Assembly (NCBI GenBank): GCA_021825025.1
Contig: JAKAIP010000036.1
Location: 1 to 6,805, forward strand
Direction: 5' to 3'
Length of the DNA stretch: 6,805 nt
Source: a bacterium
Lineage (GTDB): Bacteria > Patescibacteria > Paceibacteria > UBA9973 > SBAW01
Shown here: positions 1 to 5,751 of the stretch, piece after piece
How positions within the stretch are numbered: position 1 is the first letter of the stretch
How the letters are laid out: every line of letters begins with the position of its first letter
The notes under the pieces: model-generated
What the model saw: only the letters and a program-made list of their open reading frames with translations
Told to the model about the DNA's origin: nothing
Database searches by the model: none
Made by a program: the position numbers and the translations under genes

Positions 1-707
1 CCACGCTTGGCTGGCCTGAGGATACGGAAGGGAAGTTCAAGAAGTTTTGGACTGAGGGTACGACGCTGCAGGTCGCGGGGAAGGATCAGGTGCGCTTCCA
101 GTCGCTTATGTGGCAGGCGATGCTCTTGTCGGCCGAGATTAAGAATACTGATCAGATCTTCTATCATGGCTTCATCACCTCGGGCGGACAGAAGATGAGT
201 AAGTCGATCGGAAATGTCATCAATCCGCTCGACCTTGTGCAGAGGTATGGCACGGACGCGACACGATACCTCCTGCTACGACACTTGAGTCCCGTTGAGG
301 ATTCTGACCTGACTCCAGAGGCAATTCACGAGCACTATACCGCGAATCTTGTGAATGGATTGGGAAATGCCGTTGCGCGAGTGATGAAGCTTGCTGAGCA
401 ATATCTACCAGAACCAGTGATAGTCTCTGAACTCACTTCCCAGCCAGTGATTGAGTACAGGTTTAATGATGCGATGGATCAGATCTGGAGCAGAGTGAGT
501 GCCATTGATCAAACGATCACAGAACACAAGCCGTTTGCGATCGTGAAAACTGATCCAGAGGCTGGGCAAAAGATGATTACGATGCTTGTTAAGCAATTGC
601 AGGTGGTTGGAGCAACATTGTTGCCTTATATGCCAGGAACGGCTGAGAAGATACTTACTGCGATCAAGGAAAATAAAAAGCCCGAGAACTTGTTCCCGCG
701 CCTCTAA
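1..707 (+). CDS. metG: Methionyl-tRNA synthetase, C-terminal part (5' end outside window)
   Basis: Charges tRNA-Met with methionine in the cytoplasm (class I aminoacyl-tRNA synthetase). The reading frame enters from the left edge; the first complete codon is at base 3, leaving 234 residues. Visible family features are TLGWPED at residues 1-7, a VAGKDQVRFQ segment just before residue 35, and the signature GGQKMSKSIGN with the KMSKS loop at residues 64-68. Next come GTDATRYLLLR and the helical anticodon-binding domain (LGNAVARVMKLAEQYLP to LLPYMPGTAEKIL). The protein stops at NLFPRL, so it lacks the C-terminal EMAP-II-like tRNA-binding domain that many bacterial MetRS carry. The N-terminal HIGH motif and any zinc knuckle lie outside the window. 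tatD starts 9 nt after the stop, suggesting co-transcription; a metG-tatD neighbourhood is also known in Bacillus. Confidence 0.97.
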   Translation, partial: TLGWPEDTEGKFKKFWTEGTTLQVAGKDQVRFQSLMWQAMLLSAEIKNTDQIFYHGFITSGGQKMSKSIGNVINPLDLVQRYGTDATRYLLLRHLSPVEDSDLTPEAIHEHYTANLVNGLGNAVARVMKLAEQYLPEPVIVSELTSQPVIEYRFNDAMDQIWSRVSAIDQTITEHKPFAIVKTDPEAGQKMITMLVKQLQVVGATLLPYMPGTAEKILTAIKENKKPENLFPRL

Positions 708-716
708 TCTATCTCC

Positions 717-1514
717 ATGGACACTCGTTATATTGATGCGCACTGCCACATTCAATTTGAGCAGTACGACGACGATCGAGAGGAAATTGTCGAGCAGATG
801 CGTGAGCAAGGAATTGCCGCGATCGTCGTCGGGTGCGATTACGAATCATCACAAAAGGCAGTAGCTCTCGCCGAGAAACACGAACATCTTTTTGCGTCGA
901 TAGGGATCCATCCAACAGACACGGATGAATTATTTGATATTGATATGTTCCGTATGCTTGCGGAGCATCCGAAGGTGGTGGCGATAGGGGAGTGTGGTCT
1001 CGATTTTTTCCGACCCGAGACAGTTGACGCGTCTGAGAAGGAGAGGCAGCGTGCATTGTTTCGTGCACATATTGCACTTGCAGCGGAGCTCGACAAGCCG
1101 CTCATCATCCATGCGCGCCCAAGCAAGGGGACACAGGATGCCTACCAGGAGGTGTTGCAGATACTCGCGGACGCGAAGAAACAATACCCCTCCTTGCGCG
1201 GGGACGTCCACTTCTTCGTTGGCGGAGTTGCAGAGGCGCAGCAGTTTATTGCGCTCGATTTCACTCTATCGTTCACCGCGGTGATGACATTTGCTCGCGA
1301 TTATGATGAGGTCATCCGTACAGTGCCGCTCACAAGCATCCTTGCCGAAACCGATTCGCCATATGTCGCGCCAGTAGGTCGCCGTGGGAAGCGCAACGAC
1401 CCGCTCGCGGTCGTCGACGTTACGCTGAAGATAGTCGAGCTTCGCGGGGACGACCCGGAAATAGTGCGCCGTACGCTTGTTAGCAGCACCGAGAAGCTCT
1501 TTGGGCTGGGGTAG
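717..1514 (+). CDS. tatD: TatD-family metal-dependent hydrolase (DNase)
   Basis: A 265-residue TIM-barrel amidohydrolase-like protein of the TatD family. Characterised members are two-metal 3'-5' exonucleases or DNases, acting in the cytoplasm. The metal-ligand set is complete: DAHCH (His9, His11), GECGLD (Glu92), IIHAR (His132), VHFFVGG (His165) and AETDSPY (Asp213). The usual HCFSG around the fourth ligand reads HFFVG here, a mild variation that keeps the His. SIGIHP at 61-66 and LDKPLIIHAR at 125-134 are also typical. Length is normal for the family. The ATG start sits 9 nt after the metG stop and no Shine-Dalgarno sequence is visible. The stop is TAG. Physiological substrate cannot be told from sequence. 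Confidence 0.95.
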   Translation: MDTRYIDAHCHIQFEQYDDDREEIVEQMREQGIAAIVVGCDYESSQKAVALAEKHEHLFASIGIHPTDTDELFDIDMFRMLAEHPKVVAIGECGLDFFRPETVDASEKERQRALFRAHIALAAELDKPLIIHARPSKGTQDAYQEVLQILADAKKQYPSLRGDVHFFVGGVAEAQQFIALDFTLSFTAVMTFARDYDEVIRTVPLTSILAETDSPYVAPVGRRGKRNDPLAVVDVTLKIVELRGDDPEIVRRTLVSSTEKLFGLG

Positions 1515-1522
1515 GGTTGGTG

Positions 1523-1551
1523 TTGCGGGCGCCCAGAAGTCGTGCTAGGAT
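1523..1551 (+). promoter_or_regulatory. Candidate promoter of rpsF-ssb-rpsR, close to the start codon
   Basis: TTGCGG (1523-1528), a 17-nt spacer, then TAGGAT (1546-1551), preceded by a TGC that fits an extended -10. Expected transcription start is about 1558-1561, at or just before the rpsF ATG at 1561, so the mRNA would be leaderless or nearly so. No Shine-Dalgarno is present in the 9 nt before the ATG. It lies in the 46-nt gap between tatD and rpsF. This is a motif match only. Confidence 0.5.
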
Positions 1552-1560
1552 GCGGGAATT

Positions 1561-2049
1561 ATGGCGAAGAATCAAGACGAAGACATCGAGGTGCTCGAGG
1601 ACGATACTATTGGCGCGGAGGCGCGTGTCTACGAGCTTGGATTCCATCTCGATCCTGAATTGCCGGTTGAGGAGGTGAAGAAAGCCTACCAGACGATTCA
1701 CGGCGCTATTGCCGCAAAGGGTACGATCGTCGCTGAGGTTGAACCAGAGAAAATACAGCTCGCTTACACGATTTCTCGTCAGGAAGTGGCTGGTCGTCGC
1801 GACTTCAATTCTGCGTACTTCGCATGGATTGTGTACGAGATGTCGGCTGTTGATCATGTCGAGGTCGTCGCTGCTATGCGTGCTGACAAGGCAGTGGTGC
1901 GTTTCATCGACCTGGTAACGACCAAGGACGAAGCACGGCACGCTCTTGAGGTGCATGAGCTTATGGCCAAGGCTCCAGCTCCAGAGACTGACGGGGAAGA
2001 GGCTCTTGCAGCAGAGCTCGATACCGCGCTTGAGAGTGTGGTAGTGTAA
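1561..2049 (+). CDS. rpsF: 30S ribosomal protein S6, with acidic N- and C-terminal extensions
   Basis: Small-subunit ribosomal protein that binds central-domain 16S rRNA together with S18. The S6 core spans about residues 22-128: ARVYELGFHLDPELPVEEV at the start, then an Ala/Lys strand (IAAKGTIVAEVEPEKIQLAY), the FNSAYFAWIVYEM strand near 82-94, and a final strand ending VVRFIDL. At 162 residues it is longer than a typical S6 (roughly 95-135). The additions are an acidic N-terminus (Asp/Glu-rich, residues 5-15) and a C-terminal tail from about residue 132 rich in Ala, Pro and Glu. It is the first gene of the classic rpsF-ssb-rpsR operon. ssb starts 5 nt after its stop. There is no Shine-Dalgarno; the start is set by the only suitable ATG and the promoter just before it. 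Confidence 0.93.
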   Translation: MAKNQDEDIEVLEDDTIGAEARVYELGFHLDPELPVEEVKKAYQTIHGAIAAKGTIVAEVEPEKIQLAYTISRQEVAGRRDFNSAYFAWIVYEMSAVDHVEVVAAMRADKAVVRFIDLVTTKDEARHALEVHELMAKAPAPETDGEEALAAELDTALESVVV

Positions 2050-2054
2050 TCATC

Positions 2055-2507
2055 ATGTACCTCAACAAAGTTCTTCTCTACGGCAATCTTACTCGCGATC
2101 CAGAATTGAAGGCGCTTCCAGGAGGAAGTCAGGTGGTGAATTTCAGTCTTGCAACCGACCGTGTCTTCAAGGACAAGAATGGTCAGAAGCAGGAGGCAAC
2201 CGAGTTTCATAATGTCGTTGCCTTCGGTCGTACCGCTGAAGTCATCGCCCAGTACTGCAAGAAAGGTCGACCACTCTACATCGAGGGTCGCTTGCAGACA
2301 CGTTCGTGGGACGATAAGGAGACAGGTAAGAAGAATTATCGTACGGAGATCATTGCTGAGTCGTTCCAGTTTGGCGCTGATGGCGGACGGGGTGGTGCGG
2401 GAGCTGGTTCAGGAATGGCTTCTCACGAGGAACAGCCGGCACCAAGCGACAGCAGCGATATCAAATATCCTGATGAAGAAATCAATCCAGAGGACATTCC
2501 TTTTTAA
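2055..2507 (+). CDS. ssb: Single-stranded DNA-binding protein
   Basis: Coats single-stranded DNA during replication, recombination and repair and recruits partner enzymes. At 150 residues it has the standard layout. The OB-fold domain covers about residues 1-106: MYLNKVLLYGNLTRDPEL at the start, NFSLATDR, FHNVVAFGRTAEVIAQYCKKG, YIEGRLQTRSWDD, and YRTEIIAE at the end. A Gly-rich flexible linker follows at about 108-122, then an acidic C-terminal tip ending PEDIPF. That tip matches the conserved partner-binding tail (DDIPF type). It lies between rpsF and rpsR, 5 nt after rpsF and 22 nt before rpsR. No Shine-Dalgarno is evident before the ATG, so translation may depend on coupling to rpsF. Confidence 0.97.
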   Translation: MYLNKVLLYGNLTRDPELKALPGGSQVVNFSLATDRVFKDKNGQKQEATEFHNVVAFGRTAEVIAQYCKKGRPLYIEGRLQTRSWDDKETGKKNYRTEIIAESFQFGADGGRGGAGAGSGMASHEEQPAPSDSSDIKYPDEEINPEDIPF

Positions 2508-2515
2508 TTATTCAA

Positions 2516-2521
2516 TATAAT
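2516..2521 (+). promoter_or_regulatory. Exact -10 hexamer immediately upstream of rpsR
   Basis: A TATAAT consensus hexamer lies in the 22-nt gap between ssb and rpsR, ending 8 nt before the rpsR ATG. A weak -35 candidate, AGGACA (2491-2496), would need a long 19-nt spacer. If active, it would start rpsR transcription at about 2528-2530, giving a leaderless rpsR message in addition to the operon transcript. The surrounding bases are unusually A+T-rich for this window, which raises the chance of a fortuitous match. Confidence 0.42.
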
Positions 2522-2529
2522 TCTTTTGT

Positions 2530-2736
2530 ATGGCATACCAATCTGAACGTGAAGAAATAGAGCTCAAGAAGTTTATCGACTACAAGGATGTGGCGTACCT
2601 GAAGCAATTCACCAATCCCCACGCAAAGATCCTTGCGAAAAAGCGCACGGGCATTCCTGCAGGGAAGCAGCGTGAGATCACGCAGGCGATAAAGCGCGCT
2701 CGGTATATGGCGCTTCTCCCGTACGTTGCGGCGTAA
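2530..2736 (+). CDS. rpsR: 30S ribosomal protein S18
   Basis: Small-subunit ribosomal protein that pairs with S6 on the platform of the 30S subunit. The 68-residue product shows the S18 core: [13 protein letters not shown] (15-27), then [33 protein letters not shown] (34-66). It matches the family pattern IDYKDV...RRITGL..K.QR.L..AIKRAR..ALLP. It has no cysteines and a short N-terminus, so it is a zinc-free form slightly below the usual 70-80 residues. Last gene of the rpsF-ssb-rpsR operon; a strong hairpin terminator begins 15 nt after the stop. There is no Shine-Dalgarno before the ATG. Confidence 0.95.
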   Translation: MAYQSEREEIELKKFIDYKDVAYLKQFTNPHAKILAKKRTGIPAGKQREITQAIKRARYMALLPYVAA

Positions 2737-2750
2737 ATATAGCCCAACAA

Positions 2751-2790
2751 CATAAGCAAAAGCCCCGGCTACCCGGGGCTTTTGCTTATG
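2751..2790. terminator. Bidirectional intrinsic terminator (perfect 18-bp hairpin)
   Basis: A perfect inverted repeat with 18-bp arms at 2751-2768 and 2773-2790 around a 4-nt loop (CTAC). The G+C-rich core (AGCCCCGG / CCGGGGCT) is flanked by an A-run on one side and a T-run on the other, so both strands give a stem followed by TTTT. It sits between the convergent ends of rpsR (stop at 2736) and efp (stop at 2807) and should stop transcription from both sides. Confidence 0.92.
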
Positions 2791-2806
2791 CGAACAGAGG
2801 AATTCT

Positions 2807-3382
2807 TTAGGACTTAGTCACGCGCTCGGTGTATTCACCAGTATCGGTATTGATACGAACAATGTCGCCGCTGTTAATGAAGAGAGGTACGTTAACTTTT
2901 GCGCCCGTGACCAGCGTTGCGAGCTTGGTACCGCCAGAGACAGTATTGCCTTTCACTGCCGGCGGAGCCTCCTTCACTTCGAGGTCGACTTTCACCGGGA
3001 TTTTAATAGTCATAGGCTTCTCTTCGTAGGTCAGAACTTCGACAACACTATTCGGCGCGAGCCACTGTACCTGGTCGTGTACGCTCTCAAGAGGGAAGGA
3101 GAAGCGATTCTTCGGGTTTCCTTCTTCTGCAAACCAGCTCTCAGTCTGATTACTGTAGAGATAGACGGCATCCATGCGATCGGTCTCTGCCTCCTCGACA
3201 GTTTCGCTCGAGTGGAATGAGATTTCAAGAACGCCACCGTTCACCATATTGCGCAACCGTGTCTGATTGACCGGTTTTCTCTTTTGCATACGGAAAATAT
3301 GCGCGGAAAGTACCTCGTAGGGTGCGTCGTTGTAATTAATAATCTTTTTTGGAAGAATTTCGTTGTAGCTGAGTACGGCCAT
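2807..3382 (-). CDS. efp: Elongation factor P, with non-standard tip loop
   Basis: EF-P binds ribosomes stalled at polyproline stretches and helps peptide-bond formation. The 191-residue length and three-domain layout are standard: a KOW-like N-terminal domain (about 1-62), an OB domain (about 65-127) and a C-terminal OB domain (about 128-188, with GGTKLATLVTGAKVNVPLFINSGD and the ending TGEYTERV). Aligned without gaps to E. coli EF-P, the tip loop PGKGQ becomes MQKRK, yet a lysine stays exactly at position 34, the residue modified in E. coli. Arg35 replaces the usual glycine. The gene stands alone on the minus strand between the terminator and the divergent sigma gene. There is no Shine-Dalgarno before its ATG. 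Confidence 0.94.
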   Translation of the reverse strand: MAVLSYNEILPKKIINYNDAPYEVLSAHIFRMQKRKPVNQTRLRNMVNGGVLEISFHSSETVEEAETDRMDAVYLYSNQTESWFAEEGNPKNRFSFPLESVHDQVQWLAPNSVVEVLTYEEKPMTIKIPVKVDLEVKEAPPAVKGNTVSGGTKLATLVTGAKVNVPLFINSGDIVRINTDTGEYTERVTKS

Positions 3383-3386
3383 AGTC

Positions 3387-3413
3387 TGAAACTAAAAGCG
3401 GATAAGGTGCGTT
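3387..3413 (+). promoter_or_regulatory. ECF-type promoter-like element upstream of the sigma gene
   Basis: TGAAAC (3387-3392), 17 nt, then CGTT (3410-3413). This resembles ECF sigma promoters such as the Bacillus SigW class (TGAAAC-N16-CGTA). Its position 47-73 bases before the sigma ATG would allow autoregulation. Short-motif match only. Confidence 0.25.
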
Positions 3414-3416
3414 ATA
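3411..3416 (-). promoter_or_regulatory. Candidate -10 for efp
   Basis: On the minus strand this reads TATAAC, five of six consensus bases, 28 nt before the efp ATG. It would give a leader of about 20 nt. No convincing -35 lies 16-18 nt upstream. It overlaps the ECF-like element on the other strand, so the two divergent promoters could interfere. Confidence 0.3.
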
Positions 3417-3443
3417 AAAAGTGCCGCCAAGGGCGGATACGGG

Positions 3444-3449
3444 TATGAT
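3444..3449 (+). promoter_or_regulatory. Candidate -10 of the sigma-factor gene
   Basis: TATGAT (five of six consensus bases) ends 10 nt before the ATG at 3460. Expected transcription start is about 3456-3460, so the message would be leaderless. No good -35 is seen at 17 nt (GTGCCG). It repeats the arrangement seen at rpsF and rpsR, and is the main reason for choosing the 3460 start. Confidence 0.4.
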
Positions 3450-3459
3450 ACAAGATGTT

Positions 3460-4041
3460 ATGACTTTTTCAAATTCCGAGCCCAGTCCGGCTCTTGAGGA
3501 CTACGAGATCCTTACCCGTTCGAAGCGGGAGCCGGAACTGTTCGCCCTGCTGGTTCGCCGCTACGAAGCGCCGCTTTTGCGGCGTGCCCGGGCTGTTGTA
3601 TGGAGTCCTGAAGACGCCGAGGAGGTGGTCCAGGACACTTTCACCAAGATGTACCTCTATGCCGACAAGTATCACCCACAAGAGGGTGCTACATTTTCAT
3701 CATGGATGTATACCATTCTCAATCGGGTCGCGTATACCAAATATGCCGTTCGCCGGAAGGAGCGCGGACATCGTGCGGAACTCGAGCCAGAACACTACGA
3801 AGCGCTTCCTGATGCGCGAGCTGAATTTCTCGAGAACCTTTCGATTCGAGATGAAGTTATTGCGGCGCTTGCGGCACTTCCTGAAACTATGGCCCGCATA
3901 CTGCGGTTGCAGTTCCTTGAAGGGAAGACCCAAGAAGAGATTGCAAGATCAGAGCAGCTCTCGATCTCGGCAGTGAAGACCCGGGTGCATCGTGCCAAAA
4001 AACTGTTTAAACGAGCCTATGACGAACAACACCATGACTAA
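3460..4041 (+). CDS. ECF-type (sigma-70 family) RNA polymerase sigma factor
   Basis: Directs RNA polymerase to a specific promoter set. The 193-residue product has only the two ECF domains. Sigma-2 covers about residues 26-104, with FALLVRRYEAPLLRRA, the region 2.2 core EDAEEVVQDTFTKMY and the region 2.3/2.4 segment FSSWMYTILNRVAYTKY. Sigma-4 covers about 130-188, with LPETMARILRLQFLEGKTQEEIA followed by the helix-turn-helix recognition helix SISAVKTRVHRAKKLFK. There is no region 1.1 or region 3, which excludes a housekeeping sigma. In-frame alternative starts exist at 3421 (GTG) and 3445 (ATG, inside the candidate -10); 3460 fits the promoter and leaves the sigma-2 domain intact. Its 3' end overlaps a small membrane-protein gene, the usual arrangement for an ECF sigma and its anti-sigma. 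Regulon unknown. Confidence 0.9.
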   Translation: MTFSNSEPSPALEDYEILTRSKREPELFALLVRRYEAPLLRRARAVVWSPEDAEEVVQDTFTKMYLYADKYHPQEGATFSSWMYTILNRVAYTKYAVRRKERGHRAELEPEHYEALPDARAEFLENLSIRDEVIAALAALPETMARILRLQFLEGKTQEEIARSEQLSISAVKTRVHRAKKLFKRAYDEQHHD

Positions 4042-4360
4042 TCCATCAACCATCGAACGCATTGTACTGCGACGAATTTATACGATGCGCGTACTGCGCG
4101 TACTTCTTTCAAATGCGACGCTCGCGCTCCTTATCTCGGGGGTAGCTCTCTGGGGGATTGGACGGGAAGTGTGGGTAGCCCACGTACTGCAGAATGCCCC
4201 GAAGGACATTCGGGAAATACCGCGTTTCTATATCGACGCGTTTGATCATACGCGTCTTCTGGTGCAGGCGCTTTCAGTTATCACGCTCGCGGGGTGCATC
4301 GTGCTGGCCCGGGAGACAGCACGTTCGATCTCCCGGCTTGTGGCACCAGCCCTGTCGTAG
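4034..4360 (+). CDS. Small two-helix membrane protein coupled to the sigma factor (candidate regulator)
   Basis: I do not recognise a family. The 108-residue product has a basic N-terminal stretch (about 1-21, with IVLRRIYTMRVLRVL), a first transmembrane helix at about 22-42 and an external loop of about 30 residues (43-73). A second helix follows at about 74-93 (LLVQALSVITLAGCIVLA), then a short basic tail. Positive charges predict both ends inside. The ATG at 4034 overlaps the sigma stop by 8 nt (ATGACTAA), implying translational coupling; an in-frame ATG at 4019 would add five residues. The position suggests a membrane-bound anti-sigma or sensor, but it has no HxxxCxxC zinc anti-sigma motif and little cytoplasmic domain to hold a sigma factor. 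The stop is TAG, 3 nt from the end of recA. Confidence 0.72.
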   Translation: MTNPSTIERIVLRRIYTMRVLRVLLSNATLALLISGVALWGIGREVWVAHVLQNAPKDIREIPRFYIDAFDHTRLLVQALSVITLAGCIVLARETARSISRLVAPALS

Positions 4361-4363
4361 AGG

Positions 4364-5413
4364 TTATCCCTCAGCCAATTTCTCCTTAATCTGTTTCAAC
4401 AGGTCTTTTGCAACGTCTTTGTGCTCATTGAGGAAGGTGCGCGACGCATCGTAACCACGTCCGAGCGGAATCTCGCCAAACTTATAGGAAGCGCCTGACT
4501 TCTGCACAAGGTCATATTTCTCACCGAGGGCGAGGAGTTCGCCTTCGCGACTGATACCTTCGTTGTAGAGGAGGTCGAATTCGGTCGTGCGGAAGGGAGC
4601 AGCGACTTTATTCTTCACGACTTTCACACGGACGCGCCCTCCGACCACTTCTTCGCCTTTTTTGATAGCAGCGATGCGGCGAATATCGAGGCGAACCGAG
4701 GTGTAGAACTTGAGTGCTTTCCCGCCTGGGGTGGTTTCAGGATTGCCGAACATCACGCCGATCTGCATGCGGATCTGGTTGATGAAAATAACGATGGTCT
4801 TGCTGCGGGAGACGATGCCGGTCAGCTTGCGCAGTGCCTGACTCATAAGGCGTGCTTGCTTACCGACATGTTGTTGGCCCATTTCTCCCTCAATCTCGTC
4901 GCGGGGGGTGAGGGCAGCGACTGAGTCGACGACGATCACGTCGACGTTTCCGCTCCGCACGAGGCTCTCGACGATATCGAGCGCCTGCTCGCCAGTGTCG
5001 GGTTGTGAGATAAGGAGTTCAGTGAGCTTCACGCCAATGCGACGTGCGTACTCAGGATCAAGTGCATGCTCTGCATCGACAAAGGCAGCGATGCCGCCCG
5101 CTTTCTGCGCCTCGGCGATAACGTGGAGGGCCAGAGTCGTTTTCCCCGAGGACTCAGGACCAAATATTTCGATGATGCGGCCACAGGGAAGGCCGCCGAC
5201 ACCGAGCGCCGCATCGAGCCCGATAGAGCCGGTTGGGATCGAAGGAATTTTCTGCGGTGTGCCGGCACCGAAAATTGTGATGGCTTCATCGCCAAACTTC
5301 GTGCGGATATCTTTGAGTGCCTGATCAATCGATTTCTGCTTCTCGTCTTTATCGCTGCTTGTGGCAGTGACTGTCTTTAGCACTTTCTCTTTCGCTGGTT
5401 TTTTAAGAGCCAT
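4364..5413 (-). CDS. recA: RecA recombinase
   Basis: ATP-dependent strand-exchange protein that forms filaments on single-stranded DNA for homologous recombination and repair. The 349-residue product shows Walker [10 protein letters not shown] (85-93), the DAEHALDP segment (113-120), Walker B VDVIVVDS with Asp163, and loop 1 at about 173-185 ([13 protein letters not shown]). The loop 2 region is [22 protein letters not shown] (its first residue is Phe210), followed by the RLDIRR strand. Compared with E. coli RecA there is a Lys-rich extension of about 20 residues at the N-terminus. The C-terminus ends KEKLAEG and lacks the long acidic autoinhibitory tail. The ATG at 5413 is chosen over a TTG at 5437 because the longer form would overlap the upstream gene. 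It is the last gene of ftsK-(108-aa protein)-recA, 10 nt after its neighbour. No LexA-like box was seen upstream. Confidence 0.97.
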   Translation of the reverse strand: MALKKPAKEKVLKTVTATSSDKDEKQKSIDQALKDIRTKFGDEAITIFGAGTPQKIPSIPTGSIGLDAALGVGGLPCGRIIEIFGPESSGKTTLALHVIAEAQKAGGIAAFVDAEHALDPEYARRIGVKLTELLISQPDTGEQALDIVESLVRSGNVDVIVVDSVAALTPRDEIEGEMGQQHVGKQARLMSQALRKLTGIVSRSKTIVIFINQIRMQIGVMFGNPETTPGGKALKFYTSVRLDIRRIAAIKKGEEVVGGRVRVKVVKNKVAAPFRTTEFDLLYNEGISREGELLALGEKYDLVQKSGASYKFGEIPLGRGYDASRTFLNEHKDVAKDLLKQIKEKLAEG

Positions 5414-5423
5414 AGGATAGGGA

Positions 5424-5750
5424 TTAATCAGGGACAAATATCGAACGGGTCGTGGCGACGTGGCGTCCGAACCGGTCGGTAGCTATGAGGGTAAGTATAG
5501 AGGTTCCGTGAGGAAAGGTAAGAGTTGTTGAGAATGACCCGTCTTGATCGTGGAGAACTTGTGCACCATCAAGAGTGAGAAGGGCAACGCGCGAAGCTTT
5601 CCCGGAGATAGTCACGGTCCCGCCGGGGAAGGAGGCGGCATTTTGCGGTGACGCAACCGTGAGGCCAGGACCGGCGATGAGCGGCCAGGCTTCGATGAGA
5701 CCATAGCCGGTAAGCAGGACGAGAGTGAGGGCGAGAAGAGAGCGAATCAT
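5424..5750 (-). CDS. Small membrane-anchored or secreted protein with one Ig-like (glucodextranase B-like) domain
   Basis: A 108-residue product. Residues 4-19 ([16 protein letters not shown]) form a hydrophobic helix after a short basic N-terminus (MIR), acting as an uncleaved anchor or signal peptide. No lipobox cysteine is present. Residues about 30-106 look like one beta-sandwich of the bacterial Ig-like / glucodextranase domain-B type: [60 protein letters not shown], then a final strand ATTRSIFV. Such domains usually serve binding or structural roles outside the membrane; no catalytic residues are evident. The ATG lies 1 nt after the ftsK stop, implying translational coupling. A longer reading frame upstream (to 5861) would overlap the end of ftsK and loses the clean signal sequence, so it was rejected. 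Function unknown. Confidence 0.75.
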   Translation of the reverse strand: MIRSLLALTLVLLTGYGLIEAWPLIAGPGLTVASPQNAASFPGGTVTISGKASRVALLTLDGAQVLHDQDGSFSTTLTFPHGTSILTLIATDRFGRHVATTRSIFVPD

Positions 5751-5751
5751 A

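Noticed and set aside
705..710. TAATCT six nt before the tatD ATG as another leaderless promoter
   Set aside because: It includes the metG stop codon, has no -35 at a sensible distance, and the 9-nt gap fits simple operon read-through.
709..1211. Several minus-strand open frames opposite tatD
   Set aside because: They overlap each other and tatD, whose metal-ligand motifs are all intact; no independent support.
3421..3459. GTG at 3421 or ATG at 3445 as the sigma-factor start
   Set aside because: The added residues are not sigma-like, and 3445 lies inside the candidate -10. Kept only as an alternative if transcription starts near 3420.
4908..5324. Plus-strand open frame of 138 codons opposite recA
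   Set aside because: Low-complexity Ser/Ala/Pro translation lying wholly opposite a well-conserved recA; a shadow frame.
5414..5437. TTG at 5437 as the recA start, adding eight residues
   Set aside because: It would overlap the upstream gene's end, has no Shine-Dalgarno, and the added residues do not resemble RecA. The ATG at 5413 is more natural.
5414..5480. SOS (LexA) operator upstream of recA
   Set aside because: No GAAC-N4-GTTC or CTGT-N8-ACAG was found; a nearby CGAACCGGTCGG stretch does not fit either form.
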